From an uncultured bacterium (GTDB lineage: Bacteria; Patescibacteriota; Microgenomatia; UBA1400; PJMF01), in the NCBI GenBank assembly GCA_903959355.1, contig CAJBWJ010000003.1, forward strand, positions 1 through 16,989: 16,989 nucleotides of DNA, written 5' to 3'. The position numbers were made by a program, and so were the translations under genes. Of this stretch, positions 8,383-15,571 are shown in pieces. The notes below the pieces were generated by a model, which was given only the letters and a program-made list of their open reading frames with translations, had not been told where the DNA came from and did not search any database. Each line of letters begins with the position of its first letter. Position 1 is the stretch's first letter.

Positions 8383-8456
8383 GGGTGTGTAGCTCAGATG
8401 GTTAGAGCGCAGTCCTGATAAGACTGAGGTCCTTGGTTCGATTCCAAGCACACCCA
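8383..8456 (+). tRNA. tRNA-Ile (anticodon GAT)
   Basis: All four arms fold: acceptor GGGTGTG/CACACCC with discriminator A8456, D arm GCTC/GAGC, anticodon arm CAGTC-CTGATAA-GACTG with GAT at 8417-8419, variable loop AGGTC, and T arm CTTGG-TTCGATT-CCAAG. CCA is not encoded and must be added enzymatically. In many bacteria this tRNA sits between 16S and 23S; here it follows the 16S but is separated by a terminator and is followed by lon, so it looks like a relic of an ancestral rrn order. Confidence 0.97.
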
Positions 8457-8458
8457 CA

Positions 8459-8472
8459 AAGCGCAAGCGCTG
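8459..8472 (+). other. Small GC hairpin after tRNA-Ile
   Basis: AAGCGCAAGCGCTG contains AGCG/CGCT around a CAAG loop immediately 3' of the tRNA, followed at a distance by a short T-rich stretch (TTTATCAATTTTT). It may be a weak terminator or processing hairpin. Confidence 0.3.
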
Positions 8473-8514
8473 TTTATCAATTTTTAACTAACAGCAAAAT
8501 GTTTAATCAGTCCT

Positions 8515-8543
8515 CTTTGAAGGGGACCAATCAATCCCCAAAG
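8515..8543. promoter_or_regulatory. Imperfect inverted repeat upstream of lon
   Basis: CTTT-gaa-GGGGA and TCCCC-AAAG form a 5+4-bp interrupted stem around CCAATCAA, ending 21 nt before the lon ATG. It could be an operator or a 5'-UTR structure controlling lon. It is not a CIRCE (HrcA) element. No convincing lon promoter or Shine-Dalgarno is visible in 8457-8564. Confidence 0.35.
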
Positions 8544-8564
8544 ATATTTTAGATTCAAATAAAT

Positions 8565-11000
8565 ATGAAAAAAGATATATTAACGGAAAAGTCTCTACCT
8601 GCCAGCCAACTCACCTTGCCAGTTATTCCTATTCGCGAAGGTGTACTTTTTCCATCCACTGAGTCAGTTCTAACTTTTGGCCGCAAGATATCTTTGCAAG
8701 CTATTAAAGAAGGCAAAGGCGATGGAAAGTATGTTGTCCTCCTTACTCAAAAAAAATCTAGCCTAGAACGTCCAAAAAGCTCTGATCTTTACCAAACTGG
8801 TACCTTAGCCATCGTGGAAAAAACTTTAACCACCGGCGACAGTATTAGCGCCCTGGTTAGAGGAGTGGGTCGTGTCAAAGTTCAACATTTCATCCAAGAT
8901 CGACCATTTATTATGGCTAGTGTTGAAAAAATTTATGACATTTTTGAAAAAGATGCAGAGTTAACCGCTCTTAGCAATCAATTGCAAAAATTATTCAAGC
9001 AAACTGTTCAAATGGGCAAGCAAATTGAATTTTTAAATTTCATCAAACTTCTCAGTGGCGTTAACGAGGGAGAAATGGCCGATCAAGTCGCCAGCACCCT
9101 CACGCTTTCTACTAAAGAAAAACAAGAAATACTGGAAATTATAGAAGTTAAAAAAAGAATTCAAAAAATTATTTTTCATTTATCCAAAGAAATCAATGTT
9201 CTAGAAATTGAAAAAGATGTTTCCAAAAAAACCCAAGCTAAATTTGATAAACATATGCGCGAGAGCATTTTGCGCGAGCGCATGCATACCATCCAAAAAG
9301 AACTTGGCGAAATGGACGATGAAGAAGAAATTATCAATGAGTATGAAGGCAAATTAAAAAAAGCCAAACTTCCTACTGAAGCAGCCGCCAGAGTCAAAAA
9401 AGAAATTAAAAAACTAGAGCAAATGTCACCTAATAATCCAGAGGGCTCTTATATTCGCAATTGGCTGGATTTAATTTTAGAGTTGCCTTTTTCTAAATTT
9501 AAAAACAAAGTGATTGATATTAAAAAAGCTACCGAGATCCTAGACAAAGATCATTATGGTCTAGAAGATGTCAAAGATCGCGTGCTTGAGTACATGTCGG
9601 TTTTACAACTCAAACAAGGTTTACGTCCTTCGTCTTCACTTAAAACATTGCCACACAAAATTCAGCCCGTCCTTCGTCTCCACTCCGGACATTCCCTCGC
9701 TGAAGCTCGGTCACAAACAATTCCAACCATTCTATGTTTCGTGGGTCCTCCAGGTGTTGGTAAAACCAGCATTGGCCATTCAATCGCTGAGGCTCTTGGC
9801 CGTGATTTCACTAAAATCTCTTTAGGTGGTGTTCGTGATGAAGCTGAGATCAGAGGCCATCGCCGTACTTATGTCGGTGCTATGCCAGGTAGGATCATTA
9901 AGGCCATCGCTAACACTAAGAGTATAAATCCTGTTTTTATGCTTGATGAGGTAGATAAACTGGGTAATGATTTCCACGGCGACCCAAGCTCAGCACTTTT
10001 AGAAGTTCTTGATCCAGAACAAAATCACGCTTTTGAAGATCACTATCTAGATCTACCATTTGATCTCTCAAACGTCCTTTTTATTGCCACTGCTAACACT
10101 CTGGACACTATTCCTGATGCTTTGCTCGATCGCTTGGAAATTATCCAATACTCCGGCTACACAGCAGAAGAAAAATTTCAAATTGCCAAGCGTTATCTTT
10201 TATCCAAAGCTATTAAAGCCAATGCTCTAAAAAAGACTGAACTAGAAATTGGTGAAGATATTCTTGAAATAATTATCAAAAATTATGTCAAAGAAGCTGG
10301 TGTAAGAGATTTGGAAAGACAAATTAATAAAATCATGCGTAAAGTCGCCAGAGAATTATTGGAGACTAAACAAAAAAAGATTGTTGTTGACCAAAAGAAA
10401 CTTAAAAAGTATCTCGGTCCTGCCATTTTCGATGAAAGTTTAACTGAAGAGAGCAGTCAAGTTGGTTTGGCCACTGGTCTGGCTTGGACAAGCGTTGGCG
10501 GCGATGTTTTATTCGTCGAAGTCGCTCTTTCACCAGGCAAAGGTCAAATTAGATTAACTGGCAAACTTGGCGAAGTGATGAAAGAATCCGCTCAAGCCGC
10601 CTTAACCTACGTTAGCTCTCACCACAAAGAACTAGGCATTAGTATTGATCTGATTAATAAATCCAATATTCATATTCATGTTCCTGAGGGAGCAGTGCCA
10701 AAAGATGGTCCTTCTGCTGGTGTCACTATTACTACTGCTTTGGTTTCTGCTTTTACCAAAAAACCAGTTCGTCGCGATGTGGCCATGACCGGTGAAGTTA
10801 CGTTACGAGGCCGAGTTTTGCGTATTGGCGGCCTCAAGGAAAAAGCAATTGCCGCCTATAATGCTGGTAGTAAGATCATTATCATTCCAAAAGAAAACGA
10901 ACGAGATTTAGAAAAAATCATACCGCTAGTCAAAGGTAAAATTACCTTTAAGCCAGTAAGTAATGTTAGCGAAGTACTAAAAATCGCCTTAGAAAAATAG
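8565..11000 (+). CDS. lon: ATP-dependent protease LonA
   Basis: The protein has 811 residues, slightly longer than the E. coli enzyme. Order: Lon N-domain (about 15-200, starting LPVIPIREGVLFPS), coiled-coil helical region, AAA+ module with Walker A GPPGVGKT at 394-401 and Walker B FMLDEVDK with D461/E462, and the serine-lysine protease domain with S717 in PKDGPSAG and K760 in GGLKEK; the 43-residue spacing between them matches the E. coli catalytic dyad. There is no TM insert, so it is the soluble LonA type, degrading misfolded and regulatory proteins in the cytoplasm. Oddity: residues about 352-386, between YMSVLQLKQ and PTILCFVGPPG, contain roughly 30 extra residues relative to typical Lon, carrying an out-of-frame 17-bp DNA repeat. 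No Shine-Dalgarno precedes ATG 8565. Confidence 0.97.
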   Translation: MKKDILTEKSLPASQLTLPVIPIREGVLFPSTESVLTFGRKISLQAIKEGKGDGKYVVLLTQKKSSLERPKSSDLYQTGTLAIVEKTLTTGDSISALVRGVGRVKVQHFIQDRPFIMASVEKIYDIFEKDAELTALSNQLQKLFKQTVQMGKQIEFLNFIKLLSGVNEGEMADQVASTLTLSTKEKQEILEIIEVKKRIQKIIFHLSKEINVLEIEKDVSKKTQAKFDKHMRESILRERMHTIQKELGEMDDEEEIINEYEGKLKKAKLPTEAAARVKKEIKKLEQMSPNNPEGSYIRNWLDLILELPFSKFKNKVIDIKKATEILDKDHYGLEDVKDRVLEYMSVLQLKQGLRPSSSLKTLPHKIQPVLRLHSGHSLAEARSQTIPTILCFVGPPGVGKTSIGHSIAEALGRDFTKISLGGVRDEAEIRGHRRTYVGAMPGRIIKAIANTKSINPVFMLDEVDKLGNDFHGDPSSALLEVLDPEQNHAFEDHYLDLPFDLSNVLFIATANTLDTIPDALLDRLEIIQYSGYTAEEKFQIAKRYLLSKAIKANALKKTELEIGEDILEIIIKNYVKEAGVRDLERQINKIMRKVARELLETKQKKIVVDQKKLKKYLGPAIFDESLTEESSQVGLATGLAWTSVGGDVLFVEVALSPGKGQIRLTGKLGEVMKESAQAALTYVSSHHKELGISIDLINKSNIHIHVPEGAVPKDGPSAGVTITTALVSAFTKKPVRRDVAMTGEVTLRGRVLRIGGLKEKAIAAYNAGSKIIIIPKENERDLEKIIPLVKGKITFKPVSNVSEVLKIALEK
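9624..9684. repeat. 17-bp direct repeat inside the lon insert
   Basis: CGTCCTTCGTCTTCACT (9624-9640) recurs as CGTCCTTCGTCTCCACT (9668-9684), with one mismatch and an offset of 44 bp. Because 44 is not a multiple of 3, the copies are read in different frames (RPSSSL against the VLRLHS region), so the repeat is a DNA-level event rather than a protein repeat. The surrounding bases are visibly more GC-rich than the rest of lon. Confidence 0.8.
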
Positions 11001-11001
11001 C

Positions 11002-11010
11002 TGATATACT
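11002..11010 (+). promoter_or_regulatory. Extended -10 promoter giving a leaderless PEGA mRNA
   Basis: TGA-TATACT lies right after the lon stop codon and ends 6 nt before ATG 11017, so the expected start of transcription coincides with the A of the ATG. No Shine-Dalgarno is present. The downstream genes can thus be expressed without lon. Confidence 0.5.
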
Positions 11011-11016
11011 AACTCT

Positions 11017-11937
11017 ATGTTGAAGAAGGTTTTGCTAGTTTTAGCTTCCTTAGTTGTGCTTTGCTCTGCGCTTATTTTTATTTTCACCGATCCTTTCAAA
11101 AAAAATTCTAGAGCAGGACTCCAGATTGAATATCCAAATGGCAGCGCTTCAGTTTTTCTTGGCGACAATTTTATAGGCAAAGCACCACTGACAGAAGAAA
11201 AATTACAGAGTGGAGAATACATTGTTAAAATTACTCCAGATGACAATAAGCTTAGTAATCTCAATTTACCAATTTATTTGGAAAAAGGCACACTGAGCAT
11301 AATTGTCTACAATCCCGGAGAAACTTCAAAAAATAGTTCCAGCACAGTTTTTGAATTGCGCAAAAGAGAAGATAAAAGCTCCACGGTTAGTTTTGAAACT
11401 TATCCAGAAAATGCCTTTATTTCTTTTGATGATAAAGAAGTCACTTTTTCTCCACTAGTCATTGACGCTGTTAATCCTGGAGAACATCACTTCTCTGTAA
11501 ATTTACCTTCCTATGAAGCTCAGGATCATAGCTTTTTGGTTTTGGAGGGCTATGAAACCAAAATTACTATTAGTTTAGCTAAAAACATCAACATTGCAGA
11601 TGACTCGGAACCAAAAAACAATGAGGCCACTGCCAGCGTGATTCAAGCAAAATTCAATGAAGACTCTAATCAGGCATCCAAAAGTTCTGATATTTTAGGA
11701 CCAAAAGTAGAAATCATCAAAACTGGTTTCTTTGAAGCAGATCAAGAAGTGCTTAAAGTTAGAGAGGCTTCAAATAGCACTGCCAAAGAAATTGGTTTTG
11801 CCAAAGTTGGCAATTTTTATCCTTATTTAGGAGAGAAAAGCAGTGATCAAAAATGGCTAAAAATTCAATTTGAAAAGCTAACTGGCTGGGTTAGCAGCGA
11901 TTTCACAAAAGTGATTGAAGGTGACGAACCAAAATAG
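11017..11937 (+). CDS. Membrane-anchored PEGA / SH3b-domain protein
   Basis: The protein has 306 residues. An N-terminal TM or uncleaved signal at about 4-25 (LLVLASLVVLCSALIFIF) is present; its cysteine does not fit a proper lipobox. Two PEGA-like regions follow: about 33-75 (LQIEYPNGSASVFLGDNFIGKAPL) and about 124-190 (VSFETYPENAFISFDDKEVTFSPL, then NPGEHHFSV). A polar linker leads to a C-terminal bacterial SH3 domain at about 243-303, with VLKVREASNS and WLKIQFEKLTGWVSS. PEGA domains occur in surface proteins, and SH3b domains commonly bind peptidoglycan or peptides, so a cell-wall-associated role is likely. The gene follows lon by 16 bp and precedes the SIMPL gene by 15 bp. Confidence 0.87.
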   Translation: MLKKVLLVLASLVVLCSALIFIFTDPFKKNSRAGLQIEYPNGSASVFLGDNFIGKAPLTEEKLQSGEYIVKITPDDNKLSNLNLPIYLEKGTLSIIVYNPGETSKNSSSTVFELRKREDKSSTVSFETYPENAFISFDDKEVTFSPLVIDAVNPGEHHFSVNLPSYEAQDHSFLVLEGYETKITISLAKNINIADDSEPKNNEATASVIQAKFNEDSNQASKSSDILGPKVEIIKTGFFEADQEVLKVREASNSTAKEIGFAKVGNFYPYLGEKSSDQKWLKIQFEKLTGWVSSDFTKVIEGDEPK

Positions 11938-11953
11938 TAGAATGAAACTACTA
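11935..11953 (+). other. Hairpin spanning the PEGA stop and SIMPL start
   Basis: TAGTAG-AATGAAA-CTACTA is a perfect 6-bp stem that begins with the TAG stop of the PEGA gene and ends on the A of the SIMPL ATG. It also contains TAGAAT (11938-11943), a 5/6 match to a -10 hexamer, 9 nt before that ATG. It may mask the start codon in a read-through mRNA, while a short transcript from the internal -10 would escape it. Confidence 0.35.
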
Positions 11954-12783
11954 TGAACCCAAAACAAAATGACGGAACTCTTTTCTTTGCTTTTATTTTA
12001 TTAATTGGCCTCATCGCCCTAACTCGTTTTACCAATTTGAAACCACACTGGGGTAGTCTAGAAATGCGCCCTGTTTCAAGTATTACCGTTAGTGGACAGG
12101 CTAAAAAAGACCAAGTTAATCAAATTGCTAGTTTTACTGCCGGAGTAGAGAGTATTGAAGCAACTAAAGAAGAAGCTCTGAATAAAGCCAATGAAGCCAT
12201 GAACCAGTTAATTTCTAAAGTTAAACAATTTGGCGTCAAAGAAGAAGACATTAAGACAGAACAAACAACTGTTTATCAAGAAACTGAATATGTTACTGAG
12301 CCACAACCTATGGAACTTCAGGCTGTCGAAGGTTCGACTGGAGTTTCCAGCATGATGTATCCACCAAGACCAAGCACTAAGCCACAAAAAGGTAGCTGGA
12401 GAGCAAATAATTCAGTTAGCATCAAACTAAGAGATGCTAAGCAAGCTGAAACTCTTTTGGCCATTCTCAATGAAAGCGGAGCTAATTATGTCTACGGACC
12501 AAACTTCAGTGTCGACAATGCAGAAACACTAGGAGACGAGCTCCTTTCAGCCGCTGTAGCCAATGCTAAACAAAAAGCAAATGACATTGCCAATGCCAAT
12601 AACCAAAAAGTTGGCAAAATAATTTCCGTCACAGAAGGCGGCAGTGCATATCCAATGTATGGAGCTTACGATTCAGTTATGCCTATGTCTGCCGGAATGG
12701 GCAAATCAATAAGCAATGCTGAGCTAGAACCAGGTTCTAGCAGCACTAGCAAAACAGTAACTGTGACTTTTGAATTGAACTAA
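11953..12783 (+). CDS. SIMPL-domain (DUF541, YggE-like) protein, membrane-anchored
   Basis: The protein has 276 residues with an N-terminal TM segment at about 9-25 (LFFAFILLIGLIALTRF) and then a SIMPL domain over about 42-276. Typical marks are ITVSGQAKK at the first strand, a long helix EEALNKANEAMNQLISKVKQ followed by FGVKEEDIKT, and a late AVANAKQKANDIANANNQKVGKII segment. The C-terminus ends in a beta-strand (SKTVTVTFEL), as in YggE. A Pro/Met/Gln-rich loop around 117-150 is longer than usual. The family forms secreted or periplasmic oligomers; E. coli YggE is linked to oxidative stress, but the molecular role is unsettled. It is the last gene of the plus-strand operon, with a terminator 27 nt downstream. 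Confidence 0.9.
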   Translation: MNPKQNDGTLFFAFILLIGLIALTRFTNLKPHWGSLEMRPVSSITVSGQAKKDQVNQIASFTAGVESIEATKEEALNKANEAMNQLISKVKQFGVKEEDIKTEQTTVYQETEYVTEPQPMELQAVEGSTGVSSMMYPPRPSTKPQKGSWRANNSVSIKLRDAKQAETLLAILNESGANYVYGPNFSVDNAETLGDELLSAAVANAKQKANDIANANNQKVGKIISVTEGGSAYPMYGAYDSVMPMSAGMGKSISNAELEPGSSSTSKTVTVTFELN

Positions 12784-12793
12784 TTAAACAAAT

Positions 12794-14959
12794 TTAAAAA
12801 AGTTGAATTAAATAGTGGCTTCCTTGTGAGGCCACTATTTTTCCAAGAGATAAAAGCCCTTCAACATCAATGTTTTTATAAGCTTCTCTCTCTTTATTAC
12901 CAATTACGATGTATTTAATCTTATATTTACTGAGATAAGAACCAGCCGCGACGCTAGTTGGGTCTGTGTAAATCTTTTCGACTTCTCCAGTGCGCTGCGC
13001 CGGCTTATCCCAACCAGCTCTCCACAACCATTCATGGACTCGCCAACCCAAGATTGTAGGCATTCCAGAGAAAGCAGAGATTCTGGCAAATTCAGAATAT
13101 GATTCTCCAACTGCTTCAACGATATTAACCTGACTTTTTTCATTTTTCTTCAAATAATTCATTAAAACGAAATCTTCAGGATATTTACGCGCAAACCAAG
13201 TTAAACCATCTAAACCTTGATAGTTTCTAAGGCCACCATAATAATTTCTGTAGGCTGAATATGGGTAGACAATTGTTGAGAAAAAAAGAAAAAAACTAAT
13301 TGGAAAATAAAATAATAAAAATTTACGCAAACGAATTTTAAATAGAAAAAGTTTCTTTTTCTTATTTGCAAACAATTGTCTAAAATCAATTATGCGCCAA
13401 GCAAAAAATTGAGTATTTTCATTTTTTTCAAAAAGCACCAAGCTAAAAAACAAGCTAAGTAAAATTCCAAGTAGCATAAAACCCTGGAAAACTAATTTAA
13501 ACATCGTGTTGGCTCTTGGAAAAGTTGTGTAAATATCTTTAAAGTAAAAAATTTCTGGAAAAATAATTAAAGCTAAAACCATCAAAAACAAAGCGCAAAT
13601 TAAAATAGGCACCGTTAAATCATTTTTCTTTTTTAAGAGAAATGGCTTAATTGCAAATAATGGCTTGATTACTAATAAGAGTAAAACAGCCCAAAATAAA
13701 TGTGGACCCCACAAAACAGCTAATTGCCAAAAAGGCGTATGTTCTTTGGCAATTAATATTCCACTGGAAATAGCAGTAAAATTTAAAAACCAAAAAGCTG
13801 AAAAGATGGCTGTTCCCACAAAAACACAAGCTGCTGATAAAAATAATGGCAAGAAAAGAGTTTTATTTCTTGATAGAACAATGAGCGAAATGATGGTTAA
13901 AAATAAACCATAAATTAAAATATCCCAAGTGTTAGTCATTACTAACACACCAAATAAAGTTCCCATGAGAAGAGATAAATAGAAAAATTTCTCCTTCAAT
14001 AGAGGAATTAATTTATTAAAAACACGAACAACTAGAATTTCCTTCAGCCACATAAAAATTACCAAAAGTAAAAGCAAGCTAATTGGTAGAGATAAAACGT
14101 GAGCATGAAGATCGCAGACGACGAAACTATAAGCAGGAAATTCATGGATGGTTCGATCAATAAATCTAGTCGCATCTGGATACCAATAATCTTTGAAGTT
14201 GCCATGAGTGAAAAAATACCATAACGTGTGACCATTTGCTCCCAAAGCTACTAGAAAAATGGCAAAAATTCCAGCAAAAACAGAGGCTTTAAAATTATAT
14301 TTCCCCAAATTTGATCTCAAGTTAAAAGCAATGGAAAAAAGCTCCAAACAAAAAATGGCAAAAAGACTAATCAGCAAAAGATTGTATCCGTAAGACAAAT
14401 CAATTTGCCAGAGATGAACTAAAATTGAATTATAAAATTGACCAAAACTATAATAATTAATGCTGTCATTGGCAAACCAGATGTCTTTGACAGGTAGAGT
14501 TGGAGATTTCAGGTAAGCCTGAATAAACCCAGCATCCATAAATTTTTCCAAGCCCAAAATTTCTGGCTGAAAACTGCGAGTTATAAATAAAAAAATCAAA
14601 CTAAGGAGAAAAATAAATTCTTCAATAATAATTATTCTTCCAAATTTATCGATAAATTCTTTTAAAAAATTTCGTTTACTAAGAAAAAAAGTCCAAGCAA
14701 TAAATAAGGAAATCAAAGACAAACAAAAAAACAATAAACTCACTCCAAAATCAGTATTGATTGGAATCTTAAAAAAAGCTAAGTTCCAAACAAGTAAAGA
14801 CAAAAATAAAATTGAAAAAATTCTAGCAAAACCCCAACCAGCATCTTTTAAATAATCAAATTTTTTGGATAAATAAAAAACCACTGGCAAAGCCATTAAT
14901 TGCAATAAAAATAAAATAAAATATGTCCAAGCGAGAAAAATAAGATCGTGAACGAGCAT
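12794..14959 (-). CDS. DUF2298 (Chlor_Arch_YYY) multi-pass membrane protein
   Basis: The protein has 721 residues with many TM helices. Family marks: KDAGWGFARIFSILFLS (about 38-54), QPEILGLEKFMDAGF then NDSINYYSFGQF (about 131-174), VCDLHAHVLSLP (about 282-293), and the soluble C-terminal stretch GWRVHEWLWRAGWDKP followed by TGEVEKIYTDP (about 637-668). DUF2298 proteins are very hydrophobic GT-C-like proteins found in CPR, Chloroflexi and archaea, thought to act on lipid-linked sugars; the reaction is not established. An AGGA precedes ATG 14959 by 11 nt, one of the few Shine-Dalgarno-like sites here. It lies 33 bp after the HAD gene and converges with the SIMPL gene, with only 10 bp between stops. 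Confidence 0.92.
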   Translation of the reverse strand: MLVHDLIFLAWTYFILFLLQLMALPVVFYLSKKFDYLKDAGWGFARIFSILFLSLLVWNLAFFKIPINTDFGVSLLFFCLSLISLFIAWTFFLSKRNFLKEFIDKFGRIIIIEEFIFLLSLIFLFITRSFQPEILGLEKFMDAGFIQAYLKSPTLPVKDIWFANDSINYYSFGQFYNSILVHLWQIDLSYGYNLLLISLFAIFCLELFSIAFNLRSNLGKYNFKASVFAGIFAIFLVALGANGHTLWYFFTHGNFKDYWYPDATRFIDRTIHEFPAYSFVVCDLHAHVLSLPISLLLLLVIFMWLKEILVVRVFNKLIPLLKEKFFYLSLLMGTLFGVLVMTNTWDILIYGLFLTIISLIVLSRNKTLFLPLFLSAACVFVGTAIFSAFWFLNFTAISSGILIAKEHTPFWQLAVLWGPHLFWAVLLLLVIKPLFAIKPFLLKKKNDLTVPILICALFLMVLALIIFPEIFYFKDIYTTFPRANTMFKLVFQGFMLLGILLSLFFSLVLFEKNENTQFFAWRIIDFRQLFANKKKKLFLFKIRLRKFLLFYFPISFFLFFSTIVYPYSAYRNYYGGLRNYQGLDGLTWFARKYPEDFVLMNYLKKNEKSQVNIVEAVGESYSEFARISAFSGMPTILGWRVHEWLWRAGWDKPAQRTGEVEKIYTDPTSVAAGSYLSKYKIKYIVIGNKEREAYKNIDVEGLLSLGKIVASQGSHYLIQLF
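12810..12842 (+). terminator. Terminator of the lon-PEGA-SIMPL unit, inside the convergent gene
   Basis: AAATAGTGGC pairs perfectly with GCCACTATTT (10 bp) around an 11-nt loop, followed by T's on the plus strand. It lies 27 nt after the SIMPL stop and within the last codons of the DUF2298 gene (encoding KIVASQGSHYL). A T-run also follows on the minus strand over the DUF2298 stop (CTTTTTTAAATTT), so it could terminate both strands. Confidence 0.75.
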
Positions 14960-14992
14960 AAACTAAATTTTCCTAATAAAAACGCTGTTCCA

Positions 14993-15568
14993 CTATAACA
15001 AAAAGCTTTTGATTTTTGAAACCACATCTTTGAAATCAAAAAATTTATATGGATAGTTTATAGACTGATCCAAAAGATTGCTTAGCCACCAAATTTGTAC
15101 TTTTTTTTGATTTGTTGCTAGATAAGAAGCCACGTCCCAATTATCTTCTACAAAATAATCAAGATTTAATTTTTCAATCATTTTTTTCTTAAACAAATGA
15201 GGTTGCTCGTCATTATCATTAAAATAAATTTCTTTAAAAATATTATTACGATTGATAATTTTTCTCCATTTTTCAGTATCGCTTTTAAGACAAGAAAAAC
15301 GAGCCGAAACTAGATAAATTTCTATATTTTTAGATAGAGCTATTTTCTCTAAATCAGTAAAACCAGTGGCTAATTTGAAACTACTTTTATGAACTAAAAG
15401 CCACAAAGATTTTTCCAAAGCAGATTCTGGATGATAAAATTCCAATTCTTTGCGTGGGAATAGATGAGCTTTTTTACTGCGAGAAATCAGGCTACGAAAA
15501 GAGCGACTAGGATTAAAAAGAATCACTCCGTCAAGATCAAAACCTATTTTTATTTTTTTGCTTGGCAT
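14993..15568 (-). CDS. HAD-superfamily phosphatase-like protein (5'-nucleotidase type)
   Basis: The protein has 191 residues. HAD motif I is FDLDGVI with nucleophile and acid D11 and D13; motif II is the serine in YLVSAR (S88); a lysine cluster LFKKKMIEKL (about 126-133) supplies motif III; and the acidic motif IV is YFVEDNWDVA (E141, D142). Length and motif style resemble the deoxyribonucleotidase (NT5C) and nucleotidase-like HAD families of bacteria and phage, but the substrate cannot be told. It starts 3 bp after the oxidoreductase stop, so the two are probably translationally coupled. Confidence 0.82.
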   Translation of the reverse strand: MPSKKIKIGFDLDGVILFNPSRSFRSLISRSKKAHLFPRKELEFYHPESALEKSLWLLVHKSSFKLATGFTDLEKIALSKNIEIYLVSARFSCLKSDTEKWRKIINRNNIFKEIYFNDNDEQPHLFKKKMIEKLNLDYFVEDNWDVASYLATNQKKVQIWWLSNLLDQSINYPYKFFDFKDVVSKIKSFLL

Positions 15569-15571
15569 AGA

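Noticed and set aside
8515..8543. CIRCE heat-shock operator before lon
   Set aside because: The inverted repeat does not match the TTAGCACTC-N9-GAGTGCTAA consensus.
11017..11100. Lipoprotein signal in the PEGA protein
   Set aside because: The cysteine follows VVL rather than a small residue at -1, so a lipobox is not supported.
12904..13143. Small minus-strand frame inside the DUF2298 gene
   Set aside because: It overlaps a well-supported family domain in another frame and has no features of its own.
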